64,000 bases of DNA from the NCBI GenBank assembly GCA_026182355.1, contig JAPFBL010000049.1, positions 5,105,001 to 5,169,000 on the forward strand. The letters are read 5' to 3'. A model generated the notes under the pieces. The model searched no databases. It saw nothing but the letters and a program-made list of their open reading frames with translations, and was not told where the DNA came from. Position 1 is the stretch's first letter, and each line of letters begins with the position of its first letter. A program made the position numbers and the translations under genes. Shown one piece after another: positions 13,901 through 24,418 of the stretch. The DNA comes from Hermatobates lingyangjiaoensis (taxonomy: Eukaryota > Arthropoda > Insecta > Hemiptera > Hermatobatidae).

Positions 13901-16900
13901 GTTTAGTATTCTTGCCAGCCATATTGTCTGTCGCTGGACCAGAAGCGGAGGTAAATTTTAATATCAACTAAAGTGGAATTATGTGTACTATTCATATGTG
14001 TATTATCAACTTCTAAACCACTGTAGAATTCCTTACCACAGTAAGAAATAAAAGAGGGTACTAAGATATTTCGTCCAAGTACGGTTCTAGTCAAAGTCAC
14101 ACAATGAAAAGATTTACATTTTTTGACACTGATTTTTATATCACAATTTAATGGTGAAATTCTGTTATGTTTATTCATACATGTATATGTAAGAAATTGT
14201 AATAGTTTAATGTTTGTTCTGAGAATGGCACGTACAATTGTTATATGAAAATAATCTGGCGTGAGACACCAGAGGACTTCCATTTATCTCTTGTAAACTA
14301 TTAGCTCCCATCGGTTTCACATGGGTGAAACAAAATAATTACTAATTTGACAGCTTTCTTTTTTTAAAAACAAAATACTGATATACCTGTATTGGCTTTC
14401 TGTATTGTAGACTGCCTGCGATAAATTTAAAGTGAACTGGAATTAGTTAGAGTTATGCTATCAAATAAAAACGAATATAACCCATAGCAATAAATAAAGG
14501 GTTATTTTCTAAAATATATTGCTGTATGCATGGAGTTGGAAATAATAATTTTTACAGTTATAAAATTTTGAACAGTGGAAATAAATGCAAACGAATAAAA
14601 CATTGCCAGATCATAAAGTAACAACAATCAATAGAAAACTTGTAAGAATACCTCAATTACTCTTAGGTTAATGTAATTGTAAACAAATAGCAAACACCAA
14701 TTTTGCAATTTTTAAAGACTTTGAGAGCAAAGATGACATTGCAGAGAAAAATTAAACAAAAGTTGTAGAGGATAAAATTTGTAAAGAACTAAATTTCAAA
14801 TAAACCTTTTCTAAAGTCATTTATGGTTAAAGTATTCCAATCTAAATATTTTGCTTATTTTTGTTTTTAAATGACAGATATGATATAACTCACAGCAGCA
14901 TTAACTGAAAAAAACTTCAGATTTTTCAATAACCGAAAAGGTTATTTTTGTAGTAAAATATTAAAGTGTGGACTATGATTGATTCTGAAAGCTTGTGATC
15001 TTGATTCAGGTCAAACCGCTTGACGAACGATAGTGAAACTATATCCAAAAATAACACTTTTTGTGAGGATGACTTGTGCCCTTTTTTGACTAGGGTCTGT
15101 TAAAACGATCGAGTATAGTGCAAAAAAAAAAAGGAATTTATATAAAACAAAATAGTGTCTATGGTCTCATTACTAAAAACATGCATGAAGTACATAAATG
15201 AAACATACATTTTCAAGTACCCTGGCTCATGTAGTTACTGAATTATATAGTAATGTGTTTTAATCTTTAAAACCATTGGAAAAGTTTAATTAAAAAAAAC
15301 AGGTTCGGCAACTTTTCTACTTTACTATAAGTATACTACAGTGATAATAAACAACGTGTGTTTCGAAAGTTTGACACATTTACTTGTTTTAATGTCCCAA
15401 ATTTCATGTTGGACATTTACAGTGATGTCTGAATGTGATGTATGTTGCGGGGGGGGGGGGGGGGGGGTGGTTTTTGTATCCAAAAGTTTGTCGCTACACT
15501 ACAGCACTCAGGGTTTGATGGATAAAATTGATATTTTATTTAAAAATGGCCCCTATAGTATTACTGTGCTGTATTGTTACTAATCAATATTTCATTATAG
15601 CAGAGGTTCTTAACCTGGTGTTATACAGTACTCGCGACATGTGTCTAAAATAGTATTCGCGAGCACCGAATTGAATAGGCCTACGAAGACATGAGAGTTG
15701 TTTGCACAAAAATGTACATATCAAGTTGAAGGAAAAAATTTGCAGTCTTCGAGTTGGACGTCTAAATGTATCTATATATGTCCAATGCAAAAAGAACTTA
15801 CGCAAAATATTTCTTGTTTATTACTATTGTAAGTAAGGTAGATGTCTTGACCAACTTTCACCTTCTAGAAAATCTAGGATGAAAGTTGGTTTCCTAGACT
15901 ACATACTACATCCCCTAAATCCATTACAAGGCAGGGCCTGCCTTCCTGCGGGACTCTTCGCTCTTCACACCTCCTGATGACGACGATGGTCGAAATATCG
16001 ATGTGAGTTATGTCTGTGTCTTTCTGTGTGTTTCCTTCGTTTTGAATTTATTTTATTTAATAAAGCCCGCTGGACCGTTTCTTTTAATTGGTATATATAT
16101 ATAGCATCATAACAGATACACATAAACAGGAAGGTATTGGAAGGTATTGTTATGATGCAGCCAGACATAAGCATGGACCGGTAAATGGTGTTTCTTCTAA
16201 GTTGTTGCCTTGAAAATGCCAAACAACTTTTGACGAAACGTCGGCTTATAATCAGGAGTTGTATGTTTTATGACCAAAATCCTCAAGAACCCCTTGTGTG
16301 AATTTATATATATATATATGTGTGTGTCTGTGTGTGTACTTAGTCGTGTTATTTTTTTAATTATTACAATATAAATAACGTGTAAGTATTTTTACTGAAA
16401 TTGATTTTTTTAATCCTGATGTTTTTACACAATGAGTAAACCATTGTAATTGATAACTGAATATGAGTGGGCAACCATGAACACTTTGTCAGTGTATTCA
16501 GTGGAAATCTTTTAATCAAATGTGTGGATATAAAAATTAAATATCATCCGTTTTGTTTTTATTCCTGCTACAGATTATTTTTACAAGGAATTTTTTGAAA
16601 CGATGCCCCTTTAATTTTTTTTCTTATCTTTGTGCGCAAAAAAAAAATGTCTACTTATCAGGACTGTTATTAATGATAACCATTTAGAAATATTTACTAA
16701 TAAGTAATGCCATATTTGAATACCGGTAATAGTATTCATGATTATAGTGAGGGAAAAAAAACAGGTCTCCACACAAAAGATTTTATACAACGACGCGCTT
16801 CGAACACTTTATTTCGAAACGAGTGACGAGGATTTTCATCCTCAGGTTACTTCTACAATATAAAATATGAATAGAAATTTTGAAACTGAATACAGAAAAC

Positions 16901-18533
16901 TTAAAATATAAACTCAATGTAATTCCTTAGGTTTCATAACATAAACTAAAATGATTTACATACCTGCCTATGTAAAGAGATGTGGAGTTGAAAAAAAAAA
17001 AGTTATAGGACACCAAGGGATAAAATGTAGTATGGGAAAGAGGATGGAAGGGGATTAAAGTAGGCAGGTATGTTTACGTAACGAACTAAATTTAAATGAG
17101 GTACCATGCTAACATAAACTGAAAGGAACGAAACCTTTAAAAAACCAACAGTATCTCAACTATATAACTATTTTAAAATTTAGGCCATCCAGGGATTTGT
17201 TCATTTAAGCATAAGGCAGAGTTAAAATGCATTAATTTGTTAATCTCAAAGGCCGCAATAGGATGAATTTTACGATTAAAATGAAGAAATCAAACAATGT
17301 TCTTAGTTGGATCAAAACTATATTTTTGTGAGTTTAAATGTTTCACAAAGTATGAGAGGAATTGATTTGTTATTACTTCTATGAGTAAATTCTTTGGAGT
17401 GTTCCCGAGTTTTTTCCTCGAACCACCTGTTTGTCATGCCTATGGAAACACGGGGGCACTTGCCACATGAAGTTGACAACCAGATTAGGATATAGTAACA
17501 TTTTCAAATTACCCACAGTTCTGAAGCTGCCATTGAAATTAAATTTAAGTTCTGGGAATACTCATAGAAGGCTTCCCTACAAATGGTGGTGAAATCTAGT
17601 CCTTAACTGGAACAGAGTATTTTTCAGAGGCAAACTCATTCAATAAGAACTTTCTTTATTAGAAATAGAAAAAAATGTTGCATAGGAAATAAAGACAGTC
17701 CTTATTTGATTATTTAAATTTAATGTTCCATAATTATTCTGCCAAATTGAACTGAAATTTTAGTTTGAAACTACTTTCAAACTATCCCTTAGGTATTTTT
17801 TAGTGAATGCCAAAACGTAACGTGAATTTCATATAATTTTTTAATTGTGTTTCAGGTCATTCCTTTTCTTTATTCAGACAGGATTTCTACACCTTCTCCT
17901 GATCCTGTTCGTAAAATCAAACCAAACATCACTTGCCGTACTTCATCCCCAATTTCACGTAATAAAGGGCCTAGTGTACAGCGGCATTGCCATAGAGAAC
18001 CTTCTTTGACCACTATTACTGAAGAGCCTTCTTGGCACTCTCAGCAAACTAATGTGGAATCAAGTATTATAAATCATGAAACTGCCACTCATGAGATAAT
18101 AGTTGAACCAGAATTTGTGGTTGAAACAACTTGCTCACATCCACATGTAAAATTGCATTCTCTATTTTGAACTTCGAGTAGCATTATTCGTTAATGAATG
18201 TAATTATTTAACTCTCATTATTTCAGGTGAGTGTCACTAATATGGATAGGTCACCTTGTTGCTATCACTCAGAATCAAGCTCACAGTCACAGTCCCACTT
18301 TACAACCAAAGTAACAGCTACTGCTAAACTTAAAGTTGAAGTATTGACACCGTTAAGTATGTTTTTTTGTGAAACTTCTAAACAAAATTTTTTAATTTTT
18401 TTTTTTAAAAATATAGTTATTTATCATGTACTTTTCTTTAGGTCCTGCTGAAAACTATGGAAAAGGGCGCAAAAATCGAAGGCATAGTAGGGACTCAACA
18501 TCAAGTTCAGACTCAGAAGCTTTAAACAAATGA
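4793..18533 (+). CDS. ptc: patched, Hedgehog receptor (19 coding exons, 5' partial)
   Basis: Patched is a 12-pass membrane protein of the RND/sterol-sensing family. It holds Smoothened inactive and is relieved when Hedgehog binds. Nineteen GT-AG exons join in phase to 3714 nt (1237 codons plus stop): 4793-4985, 6731-6920, 7031-7100, 7169-7266, 7441-7555, 7661-7753, 7837-7958, 8038-8185, 8262-8402, 8482-8640, 9935-10030, 10109-10444, 10911-11370, 11447-12183, 12261-12403, 13851-13950, 17856-18146, 18227-18356, 18442-18533. Diagnostic stretches include [55 protein letters not shown] and [11 protein letters not shown]. The length fits fly Patched (about 1286 residues) once the missing N-terminal exon is added. 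Odd points are Pro in place of the usual Glu in helix 10 and the absence of a PPxY motif in the tail. No stop or frameshift interrupts the frame, so it looks functional. Confidence 0.96.
5455..6210 (-). mobile_element. Helitron-like non-autonomous element in a ptc intron
   Basis: The left edge on + reads a|ctagccgccccgccagc. In reverse this is a GC-rich 3' end finishing CTAG before T, as in insect Helitrons. The body has no ORF. A diverged relative lies at 14297-14880. The 5' boundary is estimated. Confidence 0.55.
6731..6920 (+). CDS. ptc: ptc exon: extracellular domain 1, part 1
   Basis: Encodes [19 protein letters not shown] and then [17 protein letters not shown], the conserved Patched region after helix 1. 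The acceptor is ttttag, the donor gtaagt. The exon ends in phase 2. Confidence 0.94.
7031..7100 (+). CDS. ptc: ptc exon: extracellular domain 1, part 2
   Basis: A 70-nt exon encoding [16 protein letters not shown] and HYIDQ, matching the family's WxLxDMC...P region. It is flanked by tttttcag and gtagga and ends in phase 0. Confidence 0.93.
7169..7266 (+). CDS. ptc: ptc exon: extracellular domain 1, part 3
   Basis: Encodes [20 protein letters not shown], a near-invariant Patched signature, and then a short variable stretch ending at ETPVTIP. The donor is gtaagc and the exon ends in phase 2. Confidence 0.95.
7441..7555 (+). CDS. ptc: ptc exon: extracellular domain 1, part 4
   Basis: Encodes the variable WTNLNP...ETLEQHMKR stretch. 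The last codons join directly to AGISTGY of the next exon, matching the family's YMKRA arrangement. The donor is weak (gtatta). Confidence 0.92.
7661..7753 (+). CDS. ptc: ptc exon: extracellular domain 1, part 5
   Basis: Encodes [15 protein letters not shown] and TAPNK, which are diagnostic of Patched. The 3' boundary is set at a GT donor (gtatgg) after codon GCT. A GC donor three bases upstream would keep the same phase and remove one residue. Confidence 0.93.
7837..7958 (+). CDS. ptc: ptc exon: extracellular domain 1, part 6
   Basis: Encodes [20 protein letters not shown] followed by [14 protein letters not shown], one of the most conserved parts of the family. The donor is gtaggt and the exon ends in phase 2. 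Confidence 0.96.
8038..8185 (+). CDS. ptc: ptc exon: extracellular domain 1, part 7
   Basis: Encodes [16 protein letters not shown] and [20 protein letters not shown], the end of the conserved extracellular domain. The donor is gtatta and the phase 0. Confidence 0.95.
8262..8402 (+). CDS. ptc: ptc exon: end of extracellular domain 1 and start of TM2
   Basis: Encodes [34 protein letters not shown] and the first half of helix 2. The sterol-sensing domain starts here. The donor is gtacat and the phase 0. Confidence 0.94.
8482..8640 (+). CDS. ptc: ptc exon: sterol-sensing domain, TM2-TM3
   Basis: Completes helix 2 ([11 protein letters not shown]), then encodes [20 protein letters not shown] (helix 3) and ends at AFNASTTQ, the family's FNA(A/S)TTQ motif. 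It is followed by gtactt, phase 0. Confidence 0.95.
8641..9934. other. ptc intron without recognised element
   Basis: A 1.3-kb AT-rich intron between the TM3 and TM4 exons. Short open frames on + have no recognisable homology. No clear repeat ends. Confidence 0.5.
9935..10030 (+). CDS. ptc: ptc exon: TM4 with the GVDD motif
   Basis: A 96-nt exon encoding [20 protein letters not shown]. The two Asp residues of helix 4 that are important for Patched activity (the RND-like cation path) are kept. The donor is gtaaga and the phase 0. Confidence 0.95.
10109..10444 (+). CDS. ptc: ptc exon: TM5-TM6 and central cytoplasmic loop
   Basis: Begins [20 protein letters not shown], then [20 protein letters not shown], and passes through helix 6 to ISLDLRRR. 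The start of the central loop is short and basic ([11 protein letters not shown]). The donor is gtaaat and the phase 0. Confidence 0.95.
10738..10762. repeat. (ATA)n microsatellite
   Basis: Uninterrupted ataataataata run in the ptc intron between the TM6 and TM7 exons, in a strongly AT-rich context. Confidence 0.8.
10911..11370 (+). CDS. ptc: ptc exon: rest of central loop, TM7 and start of extracellular domain 2
   Basis: After a cttgtttcag acceptor it encodes [13 protein letters not shown], helix 7 around [18 protein letters not shown], then [18 protein letters not shown] and [16 protein letters not shown]. It ends in phase 1 before gtaatt. The central loop is short compared with the fly protein. 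Confidence 0.95.
11447..12183 (+). CDS. ptc: ptc exon: extracellular domain 2, TM8-TM10
   Basis: The largest exon (737 nt). It encodes [36 protein letters not shown] and [16 protein letters not shown], then helices 8, 9 and 10. Helix 10 reads [12 protein letters not shown], where most Patched proteins have a Glu after GIGV or GVGV. The donor is gtaaga and the phase 0. A cryptic acceptor (ttttag at about 11432) lies 15 nt upstream of the one used. Confidence 0.95.
12261..12403 (+). CDS. ptc: ptc exon: TM11
   Basis: Encodes [20 protein letters not shown], then [20 protein letters not shown] (helix 11) and SEFDFIVK. It ends in phase 2 before gtaagt. The usual family wording EHMFAP..G is altered here to SHMFYP..Q. 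Confidence 0.94.
12785..13570 (+). pseudogene. decayed mariner-type transposase in a ptc intron
   Basis: Broken frames still show mariner wording. An N-terminal HTH-like part reads [21 protein letters not shown] middle part reads [19 protein letters not shown] and then [12 protein letters not shown] (usual form GVVLLHDNARPH). A late part reads [12 protein letters not shown] (usual SDFHLF). Frameshifts, stops and altered catalytic residues make it inactive. No terminal repeats were located. It belongs to a different mariner subgroup from the copy at 24.4 kb. Confidence 0.65.
13851..13950 (+). CDS. ptc: ptc exon: TM12
   Basis: Encodes [20 protein letters not shown], then [13 protein letters not shown], the last membrane helix and the invariant GPxAE cap. 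It is flanked by ttttag and gtaaat, phase 0. Confidence 0.95.
14297..14880 (-). mobile_element. diverged second copy of the 5455-6210 Helitron-like element
   Basis: Starts actattagctcccatcgg, matching actagccgccccgccagc at 5454. It shares several interior blocks, for example ctatcaaataaaaacgaata versus ctatcaaataaaatgaata. It lies in the last long ptc intron in the same orientation. Confidence 0.5.
15312..15535 (-). repeat. family A repeat, inverted end fragment
   Basis: Begins with the terminal repeat ctactttactataagtatac, then ttgttttaatgtcccaaat and a tatccaaaagtttg block, as in the other copies read in reverse. It contains a G19 run at 15449-15467. Confidence 0.6.
15449..15467 (+). repeat. 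poly-G tract (G19)
   Basis: Nineteen consecutive G inside a family A fragment, where other copies have a GTGGGTGGGT or (CA)n-type stretch. It may have expanded from that sequence, and its length in the assembly may be unreliable. Confidence 0.85.
15905..16105 (+). mobile_element. PLE 3' end, type A
   Basis: Contains the terminal motif ctgatga (15974-15980), a gac/gtc stem and gaaat, then a CT-rich tail ending in (AT)n. It is near-identical to the right arm of the palindrome at 52521-52785. Lies inside a ptc intron. Confidence 0.7.
16180..16330 (+). mobile_element. PLE 3' end, type B
   Basis: Carries the PLE-like terminal motif ttgaaaatgcc...gacgaaacgtcgg and runs into (AT)n followed by (GT)n. 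It sits directly after the type A end. Confidence 0.5.
16745..17640 (-). mobile_element. PLE fragment, type C, with GIY-YIG remnant
   Basis: The minus-strand frame at about 17500-17290 reads [20 protein letters not shown] followed by REHSKEF, a degraded PLE GIY-YIG endonuclease. The 3' end follows downstream on minus, with cctgaggatg...tttcgaaat at about 16815-16850. Internal inverted blocks catacctgcc/ggcaggtatg are present. Many stops; inactive. Confidence 0.55.
17856..18146 (+). CDS. ptc: ptc exon: C-terminal tail, part 1
   Basis: Cytoplasmic tail, rich in Ser, Thr and Pro. It holds [13 protein letters not shown] and [12 protein letters not shown], motifs I recall as conserved in insect Patched tails. 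The donor after CSHPH is gtaaaa. Reading through it would end at a TGA 24 nt later. Confidence 0.9.
18227..18356 (+). CDS. ptc: ptc exon: C-terminal tail, part 2
   Basis: Encodes [15 protein letters not shown], a Ser/Gln-rich run and [17 protein letters not shown], a motif similar to the end of other insect Patched tails. It ends in phase 1 before gtatgt. Confidence 0.9.
18442..18533 (+). CDS. ptc: ptc terminal exon with stop codon
   Basis: Encodes [19 protein letters not shown], a Ser run and EALNK, then TGA at 18531-18533. The acceptor is ttctttag, and the phase matches the preceding exon. Confidence 0.9.
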
Positions 18534-20135
18534 ATTCTGATTCGGATATGTCAATAATGTGTGCGAATTTTAATTTATTTATCATTAAACAGGGAATTTA
18601 GTATGGGTATATTAATTTTATGTTCTTGTAATTCTATTTTTTAATTTGTGAATTAACCCACTTGAATAAAGCGTTATGAAGTATGTATTATATTTTAGGT
18701 ACTTTTTGAAGGACTCCTGTAAAGTTATTTGTTGATTCTATCTTTAAAATTTTACGTGCATATAGTTTTACTTGGCTTTTCATTTGTTAAAATATTTGGC
18801 TTCACTATTTGCCAGACTTTCTCATTTAGACAAAACTCTACTTTCACTAATAGATAGAATAGCATTTTCATATTTATCAAATCAGTGTTTACATTTTGAT
18901 CTGTAAAAGAGTTACTCATTTTCCTTAATATTTATTAAACATCAATAAGTGGAACCATTGGTAATGTAAGATGAAAAATATTACTCATTTTCTTATTAAT
19001 AGTTGTAATAACAATGTTTTCTAATTGAATTTGTGAATTATTTGTTTAATCAATTATTAATTGTAATTTTTTTAAAAATAGCAATTGACAAAATTCCCAA
19101 TCTGGAATATTACTCAAAATCTAGAGAATTTAATGAGTAACTCATAATTAGTCTTGCAAATGTTTGAATGGCAGCTGTTTCTGAAGAAAACGACCTCTAT
19201 GAACATAATAATTATAAAATGAATCACTCAAGTTTTATTAAAACTTTTTTTTTTAATTTTTTTCTCTGCTTGTCTTTGAAGTAATAACCTCATATAGGTG
19301 TATGGAAGTAATTTCCAAGTTTTAATTACCCTAGTCCAAAATTTTTTTTAAACATTCAATTGCTAAGAAACTTCTATCTTAAAGCGTAAAATATTACTGT
19401 AATTTAGTATCTCATGGTTGTAATTAACATTAAGTTCCTAATAATATTTGAAATAATGATTCTTTTTTTTTTTTAGATGTAGACTTAGATTAAAGATGAT
19501 TATTTCAAAGTTTGCATTGAACTTGGATTTTACATTTAATAAGTAATTATAATTTGGTTGAAAAATCTCTCGAGAAGACAAAATGTTAATCAATACTCAA
19601 ACCCTACATTTTAACCTCATTAAAGGGGAATAATATAAGGTATAAAAATTAATATTTATACATTTTTTTCATGTTAGAAATTTTGACCTTTTTTTCAGAA
19701 CACAGTACCTGGTTACCCTTTCATCAATGAAATAGTTTCATGATCAATTTAATATGTAACTAGTTTTATTTTAGTTGATTTTATTGTATAAATTATATTT
19801 ATTCTTTACAACTTTTATTTACCTGTGTATTATAATTATCGTCAGACTGTCATTCCTAGTTAATTTATCTAGAAGTTCCTTGTGTTTAATAAGTTATTAC
19901 TTCTAAGTAGCGTAATATTTTATGGCTGTGGTTTGGTTGCATGGATATAGTTTACCAAAGTTTTATGAAATACATTCCACCATTGCCACTTTATTTTTAT
20001 AAGTGAGAATGTGTTCTAATTTTGTTCAGTGTTTGTAATTTATTTTTGTAAGTTACCTGTCTATTAATGACTTAAAACATATTGATTATGCATGTCTTCC
20101 ACTATGTAATATAATAAAGCTACACTAATTGAATG
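18534..20135 (+). other. probable ptc 3' UTR
   Basis: AT-rich, gene-free stretch after the ptc stop. Candidate AATAAA signals lie at about 18664-18669 and 20113-20118. The second is followed by unique AT-rich DNA and could mark the distal transcript end. The limits are inferred. Confidence 0.45.
20113..20118 (+). terminator. candidate distal polyadenylation signal of ptc
   Basis: AATAAA about 1.6 kb after the ptc stop codon. An earlier AATAAA is at about 18664. Such hexamers are frequent in AT-rich DNA, so this is only a candidate. Confidence 0.3.
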
Positions 20136-21820
20136 AACGTAATGTTATTTCAGGCACTTATTTATTTTACCATTAAGGAAATATGTTAGGTATTTGATGT
20201 TCATTCAAAACGAATTTCTCAGGAACTAAGTTTAGAAGCAGACCTTAAATTATTATAGAGGTCCCAAAGTTATGAACTTATTCATTTGAATTGTTGACAA
20301 TTGTTAAATGTTGGCCAGTACTAAAATAATTATTTGCCTGCTCTATCATATTTAGAGTTATTCTGCTTGTACATCTAAAATCATTGGCCATTATACAATT
20401 TTTCGAGTACCTCACTATTTAGCAGTATTTTATAAATACAAGTAATACATGTTTTATGTTATTTATCTTTTCCATTTTGTATTGTTAATATATTTATTTT
20501 ATTAGTATTGCTTCAAATAATCTTGTCATGTATAAAGCTTATGAAACAAATCATAAAAAAGCCTACCGAAAAATGTACAAGTTTTTAATTAGTATAAGAA
20601 ATACCAAACTGTTCCAATATTGAATTTATTCATAATTTATTGTTTGTTTGTTTGTATAGTTCCAAAGCATTGTATAGTTATTATTACGTCTATTTATTGT
20701 ATTCATAAAGAAAGTTACTGTATAAAAGTTATCAAAAGTAATATATGATTACTTGAAACTACCATAGGAAACTTTGATCTTTTTAAAAGACCTTATGTTT
20801 TCTCTGAATTATCGGGCTGGTTTAAAATTCATTTTATAATATATAGAAAATGGTACACTAAGGGGAGTTGAACACAACAACATTCGTATAAATATGTCTG
20901 AATGGATGAATTATTTAATAGAAGTCACATTTAGAAATGGTGTTGTCAATAATTGACATTATTAACGCAATTCCACATACAGTATATACACAGACCAGGC
21001 CGTCCATAAAGATAGCCCTTTTAATTTATAAAGTTTTAGTTTTTTCATAATGGATATCCCTGTGTTTATATATTGGAATGAAACAAATTTATATTATATA
21101 AACATATAATATATAACAAAGATATCCTTTGATAAATACTATTAAATAATTTGATTAAAATACTTTGATTCAAACTTTTTTTTCTTTCATTTCATGTTTC
21201 ATTAGTACCATATATTATAAATTGCAGTAAAATGTTAATATTTCTGAAAAGTCGAAAGCAAAACACATTAATTGTTGACGGTAACAGTAAATAATTTTGT
21301 TTATTCTTACTATTTCTAGCAGAAATCAAGTTATAAGAAAATGTATAAAACTTGGAACTAAAAATAAAAGGTTTAATAGTTTATATTATCACAATATTTC
21401 TTCATAAATAAACCAAATTGTAAAAATTACTTCTACATTAAAGATACATTTTCAAGATATTAATAACGCAAACTGAATATTAAATACAATTGTTAGAAAC
21501 ACTTAAATTGTTTCTAGCGCTGACTACAATTCTTTCTATTACTACCTTGATCAAAGCAGTCATACTCAGGTTCCCCATTTAATTAAAAAGAACTTTATAC
21601 CCACACCTGGATTCTTAAATTTAAGCAATGGCTTTCCTTTTACTGACAAATTCTGAGCAAATTAATTAAACAAACAGTACGTGCTAATGATTGCATTGGA
21701 TAAATCAAGTTCAAATAAACTTCAAAACATTCTTATGCTGTTTTCAAACATTGATATAGATAATTTTGTTTGATTTTTATTTAAAAATATTCTTTTACGT
21801 AAGTACTGTGGTAGTAAGGA
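20136..21820. other. AT-rich intergenic DNA, nothing recognised
   Basis: No open frame with protein-like wording, no repeat ends and no RNA gene seen. Confidence 0.5.
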
Positions 21821-21821
21821 A

Positions 21822-23408
21822 ATCTGGAGTGGCCTACACCCAACTTTAATGTAAGTCTACATAATGATAAACTTCTGCGCTATATAATATACAATATCCC
21901 ATTTAGACAAATTATTCAGTCTAAATGGAAAGTGTTTCCTGGATGTAGTACATATAGTGATTGATCCAGTTATCAATATCCACGTTTATTTGTATATATC
22001 AAACAACTGATGCATATAGTATCATTAGTATTATCACAGCAATAATAACACTTTTATAAATCCAAAGTGAAGATTTCGTGTTACGAAATACTCTCTTGTA
22101 GGAGAACATGGCTCTGTTCCTATAGCCAGTGGACCTGTTACATTTGATGTCGTTTATTTTACTTTCTTCTACATAGAAGATTTAAGCCACTGTTTTCCCT
22201 TTAAGACTTCAAAATATTCCTATTTTGTCAGAAACATGAAAGAAAAATGTCAGTGACATCAAATCCTCGAAGAAGTAGCATAAAATTAGTATCTGTTTTG
22301 TAATATAGAACGTAAGAATCCATTCCCCATACTTCAATATTATCCAAAGATAATGCGATTTAAAACCCAAAAAAAATCTAGATCTGATATTAGGTTTTGT
22401 TTAAGAGTGCAACATATAGATTGCTTAGAGCATTTTGTTGGACAAAACTCCATCATACCACGGAAAGCATCAGACATTATATGTTTGATTGACCTTGGTT
22501 TTTACATGTAAGCATTTTATTCTTACAGCTCATTACTTATCTTATCTTACTTATTCAATCACTTCAAATTTTTTCATTAAACCTCTAAATATCAATTTTA
22601 TTCAGTTGATTCACTCAAGAAATTTCCAAGTCAATGTAAATAAATATATACAAATCTGACAAGTATATCAGATGATCCATTAATCGAGGATGAATATTCA
22701 GTTTTTATGGCTTTAATGTTCTTTACGGTAATTGAAATTTTAGAATTATTTTTTATGAATTGATAATTTTTTGGCGAAATTTCATCGTGTTCTAATAAGC
22801 CGTATAGCAACAAAAAACATTTTCTGAAAACTTAAAATGTGCCGTAATGCCTCTTTGGTTAACGAAATTTTGAAAAAAAATACCTCAACTAATCCCCCAT
22901 GTAATGCTTTGTTTTTAAGTACAATTTCACTTTGTTACGTCAAATGGTAATGCTTTTATACTCCCCACAAGCTTCCAGATTGAATCATAAGTCAAAATTT
23001 TTACATTTTAATGAAAAAAATATTTGTGGTTGTTTTAAAAATCTGAGGATTTTTCAGTTATTACTTGTGTCGCTTCCATAGTAATTTCAAAATTTTAGAG
23101 TTTAGTTTAGGAGAAAAAAATGTCTATAAACACATTTTGGCAAAAAAGTAACTTTTTCATCATACATAATTGTTCCCAAACTATAGTGTTCATCTACAGT
23201 ATGAGGCCAATTTTTGTGCAAAATATTAATTTGATTCATCAAAGATTGTGGACTGTAGCGTGTACATAAACTTTTGGATACATACTCACAGACATCATCG
23301 GAAAAACGTCATAAAATGACTTTGGGGGGCTCAAAACATGTAAATCCATCATAATTTCAAGATAAAATTTGTTCACTATTTATATACTTTACTTATAGTA
23401 AATTAAAA
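21822..23408 (+). repeat. family A repeat, near-complete copy A1
   Basis: The left end ctggagtggcctacac is followed by the terminal repeat caactttaatgtaagtctac. The right end is tatactttacttatagtaaa, its inverse. About 1.6 kb with no transposase frame. Conserved blocks include cgtgttacgaaat...taggagaacatgg and catcaaagattgtggact. This looks like a non-autonomous DNA transposon. Confidence 0.65.
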
Positions 23409-23553
23409 AGAGTTTAATTTGTATCATGGTTACAATAGGCAAAGAGCTCTGATTTAGTGTAGACTGATTAAACCAAAAATGTTTTTAAATTTACTGCTGA
23501 AAACTCTCCAATTAGAATTTATCATTGTTGGCTTATTTGTAATAAATCCTTAA

Positions 23554-24270
23554 TCTATATAAATAAAACAAAGGTTTTGTCTGTACCTTGTTTAGAACTT
23601 ACTCATTTTAAGTTATTTTTACGCTTCATACATTAGAGAAACCAAATCAACCCTAAGAAAAATTTCTCTTGGTTTGTCCACAAAATTTTGTCGCAAGTAA
23701 ACTCAGCTACCATAGGACATAGCAAGATGAAACTTTGACAATAGATTTGCGTATGTCTAACTTAAAATCTAAGCTTTGACTGGATTGAAAATTCAACGTA
23801 GAAGCGATGTTATGGACTTTTAAGCTGTCTTTGGCTAACATCACAGATATGTTTATTTTGAAAATGTACTGGTATAGTAAGTAGAATTGTTAGTTAATTT
23901 CAATTTCATTTGAATTTAAGCTCCCAGTAAGAGATAATTGACAAGGTGTTTTCCGAAGTTCCAGATCTGCCATCTATTCAGAATAACTGGCTTTGTGAAC
24001 GAGCAATTCTTACCGCTACAAATGAGCATGCTAGAAAAATCAATAAACAAGTTCTTGCACTATATCAAGCTTAGGAAAGAACTTGTGATGAGGAAGCAGT
24101 TTATTATCCAATTGAATTTCTTGACTCCGTGACTTTTCCTGGACTACCTGCTCATGACTTAAAACTTAAAGTAGGAGCACCAATCATGCTGTGATTTATA
24201 GCAGTAACTAATTCATGTTACGAAACTTGAGTGCCTCAAAACTATCATGTTGAATCCCATAGCTGTCATC
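23554..24270 (+). mobile_element. Helitron family H2, copy a (3' truncated)
   Basis: The 5' end A|TCTATATAAATAAAAC is followed by a roughly 350-bp non-coding head shared with copies b-e. A Rep/helicase C-terminal remnant follows: WLCERAILTATNEHARKINK, then EEAVYYPIEFLDSV, PGLPAHDLKLKVGAPIM. Stops occur after YQA and after IML. No CTAG end is seen, so the copy is truncated. Confidence 0.7.
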
Positions 24271-24418
24271 ATTTCAGTAAAAAAATAAAATGTTTATCAC
24301 ACTTTTTTAATATAAATTTGTGATAATTGTCCGTTCTAATTTTGTTTCCTTTTATTTTTCATGCAATTCTGATGAATCAAAACTTCTCATTCTCGTTGAA
24401 ATGAGGAATAGATATGTA

